The position numbers were made by a program, and so were the translations under genes. A stretch of 64,000 bases of DNA. It comes from Streptomyces sp. YIM 130001. GTDB lineage: Bacteria; Actinomycetota; Actinomycetes; Streptomycetales; Streptomycetaceae. The notes beneath the pieces were generated by a model. The model was not told where the DNA came from. It saw nothing but the letters and a program-made list of their open reading frames with translations, and searched no databases. The stretch is from assembly GCF_003574445.1 (NCBI RefSeq), contig NZ_KZ984573.1, forward strand, positions 22,458-86,457, in the 5' to 3' direction. Below are positions 1 through 8,704 of the stretch, in pieces; positions within the stretch are counted from its first letter, which is position 1; each line of letters opens with the position of its first letter.

Positions 1-2135
1 CCCAGATCGGTGTCCTCGAGGACGACGTCCTGGTCGAGCACTACGTCAACAAGGAGCAGTCGACCTCGTACGTCGGCAACGTCTACCTGGGCAAGGTGCA
101 GAACGTCCTGCCGTCGATGGAGGCCGCCTTCATCGACATCGGCAAGGGCCGCAACGCCGTGCTCTACGCCGGCGAGGTCAACTTCGAGGCGCTCGGCATG
201 GCCAACGGGCCGCGCCGCATCGAGACCGCCCTCAAGTCCGGCCAGTCCGTGCTGGTGCAGGTCACCAAGGACCCGATCGGCCACAAGGGCGCCCGCCTGA
301 CCAGTCAGGTCTCGCTGCCCGGCCGGTACCTGGTCTACGTGCCCGAGGGCTCGATGACCGGCATCAGCCGCAAGCTGCCGGACACCGAGCGGGCGCGCCT
401 GAAGACCATCCTCAAGAAGATCGTCCCCGAGGACGCGGGTGTCATCGTGCGCACCGCCGCCGAGGGTGCGAGCGAGGACGAGCTGCGCCGCGACGTCGAG
501 CGACTGCAGGCGCAGTGGGAGGAGATCCGGAAGAAGTCGAAGACCGGCAACGCGCCGACTCTGCTGTACGGCGAGCCGGACATGACGGTCCGCGTCGTAC
601 GCGACATCTTCAACGAGGACTTCACCAAGGTCATCGTCAGCGGCGAGACCGCCTGGGAGACCATCCACGGATACGTCTCGCACGTGGCACCGGACCTGGT
701 GGACCGGCTGCAGAAGTGGACCTCCGAGGTCGACGTCTTCGCCACGTACCGCATCGACGAGCAGCTGATGAAGGCGCTGGACCGCAAGGTCTGGCTGCCG
801 AGCGGTGGCTCTCTGGTCATCGACAAGACCGAAGCGATGATCGTGATCGACGTCAACACCGGCAAGTTCACCGGTCAGGGCGGCAACCTCGAGGAGACCG
901 TCACCAGGAACAACCTGGAGGCGGCCGAGGAGATCGTCAGGCAGCTGCGTCTGCGCGACCTCGGCGGCATCGTCGTCATCGACTTCATCGACATGGTCCT
1001 GGAGTCGAACCGGGACCTGGTGATGCGGCGGCTGCTCGAGTGCCTGGGCCGCGACCGGACCAAGCACCAGGTCGCCGAGGTGACCTCGCTCGGTCTGATC
1101 CAGATGACCCGTAAGCGGGTCGGCCAGGGTCTGCTCGAGTCGTTCTCCGAGACCTGCGTGCACTGCAACGGCCGCGGCGTCATCGTGCACATGGAGCAGC
1201 CGACCTCTTCCGGGAACGGGAGCGGGAACGGCGGCAAGCGGTCCAAGAAGCGCGGCCGCGGCGGCGACCAGGCGCAGGAGCACACGCACGAGCACACCAA
1301 GGACGACGCCGCGAAGTCCAAGGCCGAGCCCGAGCCGGAGACCGAGGCGGAGGTCGCGGCCGAGGCCGCGGCGCCGGTGAAGCTCGCCGAGCCGGACTTC
1401 AAGCCGGACGAGGAGCTGTACGGCAGTGCCGCCGAGGCGGAGGCCGCAGCCGGCCGGGGCGGTCGTTCGCGCCGTCGTGCCTCGCGGAAGGCCTCGGCTC
1501 CGGCCGGGTCCCCGAAGCAGGCGGAGGAAGCGCCTGCCGCGGTGGTCGAGGCGCCGGCCGATGAGCCGGAGGCGGTCCAGGAAGCGGCGCCTGCCGTCCC
1601 GGAGACCGTCGAGGCCGCGCCGGCGCCCCGTACGCGGCGTCGTGCCTCGCGGAAGGCCTCGGCTCCCGCCGGGTCCCCGAAGGCGGCAGACGAGGCCCCC
1701 GCGACCGTGACCGTCGAGGCGCCCGCGCCCGAGGCTCCGGTGGCCGAGCCCGCGGCCGCAGCTCCGGTGGAGGCCCCCGTGGCCGAGCCCGCCGCTGTGA
1801 AGGAGCCCGCCGCGCGTCCGCGTCGCCGTGCCGTACGCAAGGCCGCCGCGCCCACCTCGGCGGAGGACGCGGCCGTGGTGGTCGTCGCCTCCGGTCCGGG
1901 CGACGAGGCGGAAGGCGACGCTGCCGACGAGGCCGCTCCGGCCAAGAAGGCGGCCCGCAAGACCGTCAAGAAGGCCACCGCCAAGAAGGCCGCGACAAAG
2001 AAGACCGCGGCCAAGAAGACGACGACGGCAGCCAAGAAGACGACGACGGCGAAGAAGGCGACCAAGGCGAAGAAGACCGCTGCGGCCGAGCAGCCGCCGG
2101 CGTCGGGCGTTTCCGCCCCGGCCGAGAACGCCTGA
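1..2135 (+). CDS. rne: Ribonuclease E/G, 3' part (gene starts before the window)
   Basis: Endoribonuclease that processes rRNA and starts mRNA decay. The open frame runs from base 3, so the N-terminus lies outside the window; 710 codons are visible. Early residues (STSYVGNVYLGKVQ, AAFIDIGKG) form the S1 RNA-binding domain. The catalytic DNase I-like part follows, with IVIDVNTG and VVIDFIDM carrying the Mg-binding aspartates. The CVHC pair near residue 390 is the zinc-link. The last 300 residues are a low-complexity tail rich in Ala, Glu, Pro and Lys, ending in AAKKT-type repeats, as in Streptomyces RNase ES. Two tail segments (RRRASRKASAPAGSPK) are near-identical repeats. A strong hairpin follows the stop. 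Confidence 0.96.
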   Translation, partial: QIGVLEDDVLVEHYVNKEQSTSYVGNVYLGKVQNVLPSMEAAFIDIGKGRNAVLYAGEVNFEALGMANGPRRIETALKSGQSVLVQVTKDPIGHKGARLTSQVSLPGRYLVYVPEGSMTGISRKLPDTERARLKTILKKIVPEDAGVIVRTAAEGASEDELRRDVERLQAQWEEIRKKSKTGNAPTLLYGEPDMTVRVVRDIFNEDFTKVIVSGETAWETIHGYVSHVAPDLVDRLQKWTSEVDVFATYRIDEQLMKALDRKVWLPSGGSLVIDKTEAMIVIDVNTGKFTGQGGNLEETVTRNNLEAAEEIVRQLRLRDLGGIVVIDFIDMVLESNRDLVMRRLLECLGRDRTKHQVAEVTSLGLIQMTRKRVGQGLLESFSETCVHCNGRGVIVHMEQPTSSGNGSGNGGKRSKKRGRGGDQAQEHTHEHTKDDAAKSKAEPEPETEAEVAAEAAAPVKLAEPDFKPDEELYGSAAEAEAAAGRGGRSRRRASRKASAPAGSPKQAEEAPAAVVEAPADEPEAVQEAAPAVPETVEAAPAPRTRRRASRKASAPAGSPKAADEAPATVTVEAPAPEAPVAEPAAAAPVEAPVAEPAAVKEPAARPRRRAVRKAAAPTSAEDAAVVVVASGPGDEAEGDAADEAAPAKKAARKTVKKATAKKAATKKTAAKKTTTAAKKTTTAKKATKAKKTAAAEQPPASGVSAPAENA

Positions 2136-2150
2136 CCCGTACGTCACGAG

Positions 2151-2190
2151 GACGCCCTCCGCCCGGCGATGCCGCCGGGCGGAGGGCGTC
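2151..2190 (+). terminator. Hairpin terminator after RNase E/G
   Basis: A perfect 17-bp stem (2151-2167 with 2174-2190) and 6-nt loop begins 15 nt after the stop codon. There is no T-run, which is usual for Streptomyces. It separates rne from the rplU promoter. Confidence 0.85.
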
Positions 2191-2237
2191 CTGGTGTGCG
2201 GGGCCCGTCCCCCGCGGACGAGCCCGCGGGGGCTGGT

Positions 2238-2267
2238 TTGACCCTTTCGGCCGAGGCCCCGTAATCT
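2238..2267 (+). promoter_or_regulatory. Promoter of rplU-rpmA
   Basis: TTGACC (2238-2243) and TAATCT (2262-2267) are 18 bp apart, a good match to the vegetative HrdB consensus. The start would fall near 2274, leaving a leader of about 145 nt before rplU. Confidence 0.7.
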
Positions 2268-2294
2268 TGGGCGTCGGTGTGTGATTACGCCGCG

Positions 2295-2392
2295 CCCCTG
2301 AGCACCTCCCTCCCGCTCCGCCGGGAGAGGCCGCTCGTCCAATCCGGATCGTCGGTTCCCCCGGGGACCGCGTGAGCGGCTGGCATCAGGGG
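2295..2392 (+). promoter_or_regulatory. Branched RNA leader upstream of rplU
   Basis: CCCCTGA (2295-2301) pairs with TCAGGGG (2386-2392) and encloses two helices. One is CTCCCG 2310-2315 with CGGGAG 2322-2327. The other is GCCGCTC 2330-2336 with GAGCGGC 2374-2380, which carries an inner hairpin around 2353-2370. The result is a three-way junction ending 27 nt before the GTG of rplU. Ribosomal-protein genes often have autoregulatory leaders; that role is inferred here. Confidence 0.5.
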
Positions 2393-2419
2393 TTCCGTTC
2401 CGAGCGAAAGAGAGTCCGC

Positions 2420-2740
2420 GTGTACGCCATCGTGCGCAGCGGTGGTCGCCAGCACAAGGTAGCTGTCGGCGACATCGTTGAGGTTGACAAGATTTCCACC
2501 GCCCAGGTTGGCGACACGGTAGAGCTCTCTACCCTGCTCGTTGTCGACGGCGAGTCCGTGACCAGCGACCCGTGGGTGCTGGCCGGCATCAAGGTCGCGG
2601 CCGAGGTCGTCGACCACCACAAGGGCGCGAAGATCGACATCCTTCGCTACAAGAACAAGACCGGCTACCGCCGTCGTCAGGGCCACCGCCAGCAGTACAC
2701 GGCGATCAAGGTCACTGAGATCCCCACGGCTGCGAAGTAA
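2420..2740 (+). CDS. rplU: 50S ribosomal protein L21
   Basis: Large-subunit protein that binds 23S rRNA. The 106-residue product (MYAIVRSGG start, GYRRRQGHRQQYTAIKV near the end) has the usual family length and covers the whole L21 domain. A longer in-frame reading from 2372 exists, but the GTG at 2420 gives the canonical L21 N-terminus; the purine-rich GAAAGAGAG just upstream can act as ribosome binding site. It is first in the rplU-rpmA unit, 14 bp from rpmA, under the promoter at 2238 and the structured leader. Confidence 0.98.
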   Translation: MYAIVRSGGRQHKVAVGDIVEVDKISTAQVGDTVELSTLLVVDGESVTSDPWVLAGIKVAAEVVDHHKGAKIDILRYKNKTGYRRRQGHRQQYTAIKVTEIPTAAK

Positions 2741-2754
2741 GGGACTGAGGAGAC

Positions 2755-3012
2755 ATGGCACACAAGAAGGGCGCATCGTCCACTCGGAACGGTCGCGATT
2801 CCAATGCTCAGCGGCTCGGAGTGAAGCGCTTCGGCGGTCAGCTCGTCAACGCCGGTGAGATCATCGTCCGCCAGCGTGGCACCCACTTCCACCCGGGCGA
2901 CGCCGTCGGCCGTGGCAAGGACGACACGCTGTTCGCGCTTGCCGCCGGCGCCGTGGAGTTCGGTACCCACCGCGGCCGCAAGGTCGTCAACATCGTTCCG
3001 GTCGCCGAATAA
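2755..3012 (+). CDS. rpmA: 50S ribosomal protein L27
   Basis: Large-subunit protein whose N-terminus reaches the peptidyl-transferase centre. 85 residues starting MAHKKGASSTRNGRDSN, with the conserved GGQ.V.AG.I..RQRGT..HPG core. The start already exposes the functional A-H-K-K tail, so no firmicute-type cleavable extension is present. A GAGGAG ribosome binding site lies before the ATG. It is co-transcribed with rplU and followed by a very long hairpin. Confidence 0.98.
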   Translation: MAHKKGASSTRNGRDSNAQRLGVKRFGGQLVNAGEIIVRQRGTHFHPGDAVGRGKDDTLFALAAGAVEFGTHRGRKVVNIVPVAE

Positions 3013-3037
3013 TCTCGGTCCCGTAGAGCGGTTCTCT

Positions 3038-3095
3038 CCGAGGGCGGACCTCGCTTCCCGTACGGACTCCGTACGGGAAGCGGGTCCGCCCTCGG
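3038..3095 (+). terminator. Very long hairpin between rpmA and obg
   Basis: 3038-3050 and 3052-3065 pair with 3083-3095 and 3069-3082. The stem is 27 bp, interrupted only by one bulged T (3051), with a 3-nt loop. It ends the rplU-rpmA transcript about 70 bp before obg. Confidence 0.85.
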
Positions 3096-3166
3096 CGTGT
3101 TACGAGTAAGACCATTCCGTACACCTCGGGCCGTCGGCCGGAGGGACCCCCAGGAGGCACCCCACC

Positions 3167-4603
3167 ATGACCACCTTCGTGGACCGCGTCGAGCTGCATA
3201 TCGCCGCGGGTAACGGAGGCCACGGCTGTGCCTCCGTACACCGGGAGAAGTTCAAGCCGCTCGGCGGCCCGGACGGCGGGAACGGCGGCCGTGGCGGTGA
3301 CGTCATGCTGGTCGTCGACCAGTCCGTGACGACTCTGCTCGACTATCACCACAGCCCGCACCGCAAGGCCACCAACGGCAAGCCGGGCGAGGGCGGCAAC
3401 CGCTCGGGCAAGGACGGCGAGGACCTCGTCCTCGCGGTCCCTGACGGCACCGTCGTCCTGGACAAGGACGGGAACGTCCTCGCGGACCTGATCGGCGAGG
3501 GCACCAGCTACGTCGCCGCCCAGGGAGGCCGCGGCGGGCTCGGCAACGCCGCGCTCGCCTCGGCCCGCCGCAAGGCCCCCGGCTTCGCGCTGCTCGGTGA
3601 GCCCGGCCGAGGCGGGGACGTGGTCCTCGAGCTGAAGACCGTCGCCGACGTGGCACTGGTGGGATACCCGAGCGCGGGCAAGTCCTCGCTGATCTCGGTG
3701 CTCAGTGCAGCCAAGCCGAAGATCGCCGACTATCCCTTCACGACGCTGGTGCCCAACCTCGGTGTGGTGACGGGCGGTTCGACCGTCTTCACCGTTGCCG
3801 ACGTGCCCGGTCTCATCCCCGGCGCCAGCCAGGGCAGGGGGCTCGGCCTCGAGTTCCTGCGGCACGTCGAGCGCTGCAGTGTCCTCGTGCACGTCCTGGA
3901 CACCGCGACGCTGGAGTCCGACCGCGACCCGCTGTCCGACCTCGACGCGATCGAGGACGAGCTGAACGAGTACGGCGGTCTCGGCGACCGCCCGCGTCTG
4001 GTCGTCCTCAACAAGATCGACGTACCCGACGGCAAGGACCTCGCCGAGATGGTCCGGCCGGACCTGGAGGCCCGGGGGTACAAGGTGTTCGCGGCGTCCG
4101 CCGTGGCGCACACCGGTCTCAAGGAACTCTCCTTCGCACTCGCGGAGTTGGTCGCCAAGGCGCGGGCCGCCAAGCCCAAGGAGGAGGCGACCCGCATCGT
4201 CATCCGCCCGAAGGCCGTGGACGACGCCGGATACACGGTGACCCGCGAGGAGGACGGCCTCTACCGCGTGCGCGGTGAGAAGCCGGAGCGCTGGGTCCAC
4301 CAGACCGACTTCAACAACGACGAGGCCGTCGGCTACCTCGCCGACCGTCTGAGCCGCCTCGGCGTCGAGGACGACCTGCTGAAGGCGGGCGCCCGCTCCG
4401 GCGACGGCGTCGCCATCGGCCCCGAGGACAACGCGGTGGTCTTCGACTGGGAGCCCACCGTGCTCGCCGGCGCCGAGATGCTCGGCCGCCGCGGCGAGGA
4501 CCACCGCCTCGAGGCCCCGCGGCCGGCCGCCACGCGCCGCCGCGACAAGCAGGCGGAGCGGGACGAGGCGGACCAGGAGTACGACGGCTTCGAGCCGTTC
4601 TGA
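3167..4603 (+). CDS. obg: Obg family GTPase (ObgE/CgtA)
   Basis: Essential GTPase linked to 50S maturation, stringent response and, in Streptomyces, the onset of aerial growth. 478 residues. The glycine-rich Obg fold is at 1-160 (GNGGHGC, GGNGGRGGDV, GGRGGLGNAAL). The G domain follows with P-loop GYPSAGKSS (about 166), switch TTLVPN, DVPGLI and NKID. The C-terminal OCT domain (TRIVIRP..., about 345-430) is typical of Gram-positive Obg, and a charged tail ends the protein. The ATG at 3167 has an AGGAGG site 9 nt upstream. It follows L21-L27 as in most bacteria, but the long hairpin suggests a partly separate transcript. Confidence 0.97.
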   Translation: MTTFVDRVELHIAAGNGGHGCASVHREKFKPLGGPDGGNGGRGGDVMLVVDQSVTTLLDYHHSPHRKATNGKPGEGGNRSGKDGEDLVLAVPDGTVVLDKDGNVLADLIGEGTSYVAAQGGRGGLGNAALASARRKAPGFALLGEPGRGGDVVLELKTVADVALVGYPSAGKSSLISVLSAAKPKIADYPFTTLVPNLGVVTGGSTVFTVADVPGLIPGASQGRGLGLEFLRHVERCSVLVHVLDTATLESDRDPLSDLDAIEDELNEYGGLGDRPRLVVLNKIDVPDGKDLAEMVRPDLEARGYKVFAASAVAHTGLKELSFALAELVAKARAAKPKEEATRIVIRPKAVDDAGYTVTREEDGLYRVRGEKPERWVHQTDFNNDEAVGYLADRLSRLGVEDDLLKAGARSGDGVAIGPEDNAVVFDWEPTVLAGAEMLGRRGEDHRLEAPRPAATRRRDKQAERDEADQEYDGFEPF

Positions 4604-4653
4604 GCGGTGGCGGCGCCGCGCTGACACACGTCGGGGCGGGCGTCGCCCGGCAG

Positions 4654-4709
4654 CGACAGCAAAGCGCTGGGTCCCGAGGAGAATCTCCCCGGGACCCAGC
4701 GCTTTGTCG
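4654..4709. terminator. Bidirectional terminator between obg and the convergent gene
   Basis: CAAAGCGCTGGGTCCCG (from 4660) pairs with CGGGACCCAGCGCTTTG (from 4690). The stem continues to a GACA/TGTC base with a 2-nt bulge. It sits between the stops of two convergent genes and can end both. Confidence 0.85.
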
Positions 4710-4720
4710 TGCGGAGCGTT

Positions 4721-6811
4721 CTAGACGTTGACCGAGTCCTCCGCCGGGTCCGTGCGCTCGCCGTCGAGATCCGCGGCCGCGTCGTCGGCCTCCGCCTCGC
4801 GCTGCGTCGGAATGCCCGCCGCGGCCTTGGACTCCATCCGTGCCCGGCGTTCGTCCGCCCGCGCGCACAGGGCGCGTACGGCGTCGTTGAAGCGGACCAG
4901 GGACGGCGGGTCCGCGGGGCCGAGGAGGTGTTCCTTCAGCTCGGCGCGGGCCGCCGCGTGGCGGTCCTTCTCCGGGTTGCGCACGGTGTCGAGCAGTCCG
5001 GGCATCTCGGTGGCGGCCGGGCTCAGGATCGTCGCGGCGCTCACCGTCGGGAAACTGCTGCGGAACTCGGCCTCGGTCATGCCCGAGGTGTTTGCGACCG
5101 CGTACGGCTTCTCGCTGGTCAGGTAGTCCGAGACCACGCTCGACACATCGCTGATCAGCAGGTCCGCCTGGTTGAAGCAGGTGAAGATGCCGGGCCGGGC
5201 GTCGGTGATGATCTGGTGCTCCCACTCGGGGAACGACGCCCAGTACGCGGCCTCCCAGGCCTCGGTGGCGACGGCCACGGCGGCCTCCCGGCTGCCGTCC
5301 GGAACGCCCTGGAGCAGCATCCGCTCCATCTCGTCCGCGCCGGTACGGAAGTTCGTGGAGGTCAGACTGTCGAGCTCGGCGGCGCGCCGGACGAGCTCCT
5401 GCGCGGCCGCGGGACCCGGGCGCTCACCGGACCGCTTCGCGGCCGCCTCACGGATCATGGCCCGGATGCGCTCGTCGGCCTCGCCCGCGCGGGGGTCGAC
5501 CGAGCCGGTCATCGGGTGCGGCTTGTACAGCAGCCGGACGTGGTCGTCGGCGAGCAGGTGGCGGACGATGTTCTCGCCGGCGAGAACGACCGAGGTGTTG
5601 CCCGGGTTCCCGTCCCAGCCCTCCCAGGTGGGGGCGTAGAGCACGGTCGTGTACGTGCTCTTCGGGGCGCCCGTGTACGGCAGGATCGGCGACAACTGGG
5701 GGCGGCCGACCTCGACCACGTCCCGGTCGTCGACGCCGATGTCGGCCTGCTGGTAGCGGTCGCGCGCCGCGGGGCCCGCCACCCAGACCTCGTCGTAGGC
5801 CTTGGCGTACGGGTTGCAGGAGGAGAGCTTGTCGCTCTCGCCGTGGTTGGTGAACGCGTGCTTGATGGACGGTATGCGCAGGACCTGCGAGGTCTTACCC
5901 GAGTTGGCCGGGTGCAGCATCATCTTCAGCGTCGAGTTCTCGAGCGCGAACATGTTGGCGACCTTGGGGATGCAGACGATCGGCACGTCGGTGGCGTCGA
6001 TCTTCTGCACCATGAACCGCTCACGGAGCACGATCAGCGGCTTGCCGTCCAGCTGGGAGAGCGTGGAGAGCCACATGTTGGCCTGGTACGCGGAGGTGGT
6101 GCCGCCGGAGAAGTACATGGCGACCGTCGGGCGGTACTCGGCCAGCCACTGGTCGAACCACTCCATGACCACCTTGTCGCTCGCCGCGCGCTTGCCGGGG
6201 AGCAGCCAGGTGGCCAGGTGGACGGTGCCGACCAGCATCGCGGCGAGCGAGATGCCGACGCCGACCGCACCGCCGTGCACGGTCTTGGTGAGCGCCGAGA
6301 CGAGCAGACCGACGGTCGCGGGCGCCGAGAACAGCAGCAGCCGGTGCGCCTGGCGGCGGGCCAGGATGCGCGGCGGTGACTGGGTGAGGTGCAGCTCGGA
6401 TGCGTCGATGTTCCGCGTCACGAGCGGCAGCTGGCGGCTGCGGCGGACGAGGACCGCCAGCGCCTGGCAGATGAAGTGCAGCAGGAAGAAGGCGAGCAGC
6501 GAGATGGTGAGCGGCGCCTGCTCGTGCAGCGGATTGATGCCGGGCAGTCGCAGCAGGCCGACCAGAATCAGCATGTCGCGCAGGAGCTGGCGGACCGTGA
6601 CGTCGAAACGGATCTTGCCCAGGAGTGCGAGCAGACCGGGCTGCCGGTACTGCAGGTAGGTGTCGAGGGCGAGCCCGCCGGCGGAGGCGATCACGAAGAC
6701 CGGCAGATTCGGCAGCAGGGCGCCTGCGAGCTGTGCCGTGAAGAGCACGAACATCGAGAACAGGGCAAGCAGCTGCACGATGCGGCGGGGGGCGAGTCCG
6801 GCTGAGGGCAC
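4721..6811 (-). CDS. Membrane protein with CDP-glycerol glycerophosphotransferase-like domain
   Basis: Likely enzyme of teichoic-acid-type wall polymer synthesis. 696 residues. The first 220 hold several hydrophobic segments (IVQLLALFSMFVLF, LLPNLPVFVIASAGGLA, LLAFFLLHFICQALAVL, LLFSAPATVGLLVSAL, GISLAAMLVGTVHLA). The cytosolic C-terminal half has the glycosyltransferase-B features of TagB/TagF-type polymerases: NHGESDK, LYAPTWEGW, LYKPHP and LLISDVSSVVSDYL. A TTG at 6829 is possible, but the GTG at 6811 has AGGAG 8 nt upstream. It is convergent with obg. Other envelope genes (LCP protein, paired membrane proteins) are within 10 kb. The exact acceptor and donor cannot be read from sequence. 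Confidence 0.8.
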   Translation of the reverse strand: MPSAGLAPRRIVQLLALFSMFVLFTAQLAGALLPNLPVFVIASAGGLALDTYLQYRQPGLLALLGKIRFDVTVRQLLRDMLILVGLLRLPGINPLHEQAPLTISLLAFFLLHFICQALAVLVRRSRQLPLVTRNIDASELHLTQSPPRILARRQAHRLLLFSAPATVGLLVSALTKTVHGGAVGVGISLAAMLVGTVHLATWLLPGKRAASDKVVMEWFDQWLAEYRPTVAMYFSGGTTSAYQANMWLSTLSQLDGKPLIVLRERFMVQKIDATDVPIVCIPKVANMFALENSTLKMMLHPANSGKTSQVLRIPSIKHAFTNHGESDKLSSCNPYAKAYDEVWVAGPAARDRYQQADIGVDDRDVVEVGRPQLSPILPYTGAPKSTYTTVLYAPTWEGWDGNPGNTSVVLAGENIVRHLLADDHVRLLYKPHPMTGSVDPRAGEADERIRAMIREAAAKRSGERPGPAAAQELVRRAAELDSLTSTNFRTGADEMERMLLQGVPDGSREAAVAVATEAWEAAYWASFPEWEHQIITDARPGIFTCFNQADLLISDVSSVVSDYLTSEKPYAVANTSGMTEAEFRSSFPTVSAATILSPAATEMPGLLDTVRNPEKDRHAAARAELKEHLLGPADPPSLVRFNDAVRALCARADERRARMESKAAAGIPTQREAEADDAAADLDGERTDPAEDSVNV

Positions 6812-7239
6812 GGGCTGGGCTCCTGGCAAGTTGGCTGGGGGGCGGGTCTTACTCGGGGGTGCTGCGGGGGCCGACGGCGTGGGGGCGCGGTCGGGACCTT
6901 CGAAACATCCTCGGGCCTTGGTGGGGAAGGCCGACCCCTGACCGTATGGCTATCGCGGTCTCTGTAGCAATCTTCAGTCAGCGGAATCATGAGATAAAGG
7001 GGCAAACGCTATGAACCTCAACACGTCCTGGCCGACGGCTGGTTGATGCGTGAGGTGTGCCACATTCCGGATCGTACGCCGGGGAGCCTCCGACCTGCGC
7101 ACCCGCGCGCTGCGGCCCTGGCGTTCCGCCCCTCGGAATGCGGGAGCGGTCGCGCGCGGTGCTCGCGTAGATTGCTGACACCGCTCCGCAAGCGGACATC
7201 GCTGCGGATTCCAGCAGGTCGTGACCATGGGGGACGTAC
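6812..7239. other. 428-bp intergenic region between divergent genes
   Basis: It must hold promoters for the membrane glycerophosphotransferase-like gene (minus) and proB (plus). I see small hairpins GGCCTT/AAGGCC (6914-6932) and GCGTTCCG/CGGAATGC (7121-7141), and a possible -10 TAGATT at 7168. An 11-codon ATG reading starts at 7011 but has no support. No convincing operator or RNA gene was found. Confidence 0.4.
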
Positions 7240-8448
7240 GTGTCGGGCGCAGGGCAGAACGAGGCAGTCATCGGATCGGACGCGGTCGAGGCCGCCCGAC
7301 CGTGCGACCGCCAGGCCGTGCGCGAGGCCCGTCGCATCGTCGTCAAGGTCGGCTCCTCGTCGCTGACCACCGCCGCGGGCGGCCTGGACGCGGACCGCGT
7401 GGACGCCCTGGTCGACGTCCTCGCCAAGGCGCGCGATCGGACCGCGGCAGGGGCGCCCGACGACGGCAGCCGGGAGATCCTGCTCGTCTCCTCCGGGGCC
7501 ATCGCCGCCGGACTCGCGCCGCTCGGGCTGATCCGGCGCCCCCGCGACCTGGCCCGCCAGCAGGCCGCGGCCAGCGTCGGCCAGGGGCTGCTCGTCGCCC
7601 GCTACACCGCCTCCTTCGCGCGGTACGGCGTACGGGTCGGCCAGGTCCTGCTCACCAGCGACGACATGGCCAGACGCGCCCACCACCGCAACGCCTCGCG
7701 CACCTTCGACCAGCTCCTGGCCATGGGCGCCCTGCCGGTGGTCAACGAGAACGACACCGTGGCCACCGACGAGATCCGCTTCGGCGACAACGACCGGCTC
7801 GCCGCCCTCGTCGCCCACCTGGTCCGCGCCGACCTCCTGGTGCTCCTGTCCGATGTGGACGGTCTCTACGACGGAGACCCCTCGCTGCCGGGCAGCAGCC
7901 GAATCGAGGAGGTGCGCAGCCCGGCCGACCTGGACGGCGTGCAGATCGGCAGCTCGGGGCGGGCCGGTGTCGGCACCGGCGGCATGGTGACCAAGGTCGA
8001 GGCGGCCGGGATCGCGGCCGCGGCAGGCATCTCCGTGGTGCTGACCTCGGCCGTGCACGCCGCGGACGCGCTCGCGGGCCGCGCCACCGGTACGCACTTC
8101 CACCCCACCGGGCGCCGCTCCGCCGACCGGCTGCTCTGGCTGCAGCACGCCTCGACCCCGCAGGGCGCGCTCACGCTCGACGACGGCGCGGTGCACGCGG
8201 TCACCGAGCGCCGCACCTCGCTGCTGCCCGCCGGGATCAGGGCGGTGGAGGGCGAGTTCTCCGCCGGGGATCCCGTGGAGCTGCGGGATCTGGCCGGGCG
8301 GGCGGTCGCGCGGGGGCTCGTCAACTTCGACGCCAAGGAGATCCCCCAGCTGATCGGCCGTTCCACGCGCGATCTGGCCCGGGAGCTGGGTCCCGCGTAC
8401 GAGCGTGAGGTCGTGCACCGGGACGATCTGGTCGTCCTGACGAAGTGA
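7240..8448 (+). CDS. proB: Glutamate 5-kinase
   Basis: First step of proline synthesis: phosphorylates L-glutamate to glutamyl 5-phosphate in the cytosol. 402 residues. The amino-acid kinase domain starts at RRIVVKVGSSSLT (about 31), with LLVSSGAIAAG, VNENDTVA and GDNDRLAALVA for substrate and Mg-ATP binding, and GTGGMVTKVEAA. A C-terminal PUA domain begins near 300 (GALTLDDGAV...ALLPAGIRAVEG-type). The GTG at 7240 has GGGGGA 6 nt upstream. The 30-residue extension before the kinase fold is poorly conserved, so GTG 7318 is an alternative start. proA lies 0.8 kb downstream with one small gene between. Confidence 0.95.
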   Translation: MSGAGQNEAVIGSDAVEAARPCDRQAVREARRIVVKVGSSSLTTAAGGLDADRVDALVDVLAKARDRTAAGAPDDGSREILLVSSGAIAAGLAPLGLIRRPRDLARQQAAASVGQGLLVARYTASFARYGVRVGQVLLTSDDMARRAHHRNASRTFDQLLAMGALPVVNENDTVATDEIRFGDNDRLAALVAHLVRADLLVLLSDVDGLYDGDPSLPGSSRIEEVRSPADLDGVQIGSSGRAGVGTGGMVTKVEAAGIAAAAGISVVLTSAVHAADALAGRATGTHFHPTGRRSADRLLWLQHASTPQGALTLDDGAVHAVTERRTSLLPAGIRAVEGEFSAGDPVELRDLAGRAVARGLVNFDAKEIPQLIGRSTRDLARELGPAYEREVVHRDDLVVLTK

Positions 8449-8704
8449 AGGCGATGTGACGGCGACGGCGGTGGTCGGGGCCCCCGCGAGCCGCTGGTCG
8501 CCGCGCGCCGTCGGCCTCACGGTTTCCGGAATGAGCCGATCCGCAAGAAGCGTCCGCGGGTTGCCCCGACCGTGTCGTAAAGCGGCCGAAACAACAGCCC
8601 CCGGCGAGGGACCTTCCGCAAAACCGTCACGCGCGCCCTCGTCGCCTGGTCAACTTTGTCTCGGGGGTAACTTTCGCACGACCAGAGCTTGACAGGAGGC
8701 CGCC

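Noticed and set aside
335..871. Minus-strand 178-codon open frame inside RNase E/G
   Set aside because: It is antisense to a clear enzyme domain. High GC makes long false frames common; no ribosome binding site or family motif.
3..2135. Frameshift or damage in the repeat-rich RNase E tail
   Set aside because: The frame is open to the stop and the tail composition fits Streptomyces homologs.
2987..4627. Minus-strand 546-codon frame across obg
   Set aside because: Mirror of obg codon bias; low-complexity Arg/Gly/Val translation and no motif.
4709..6379. Plus-strand 556-codon frame over the glycerophosphotransferase-like gene
   Set aside because: Shadow frame; the minus-strand product has membrane helices and family motifs.
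7011..7046. 11-codon ATG frame upstream of proB as a leader peptide
   Set aside because: No proline codon run, no ribosome binding site and no terminator hairpin to form an attenuator.
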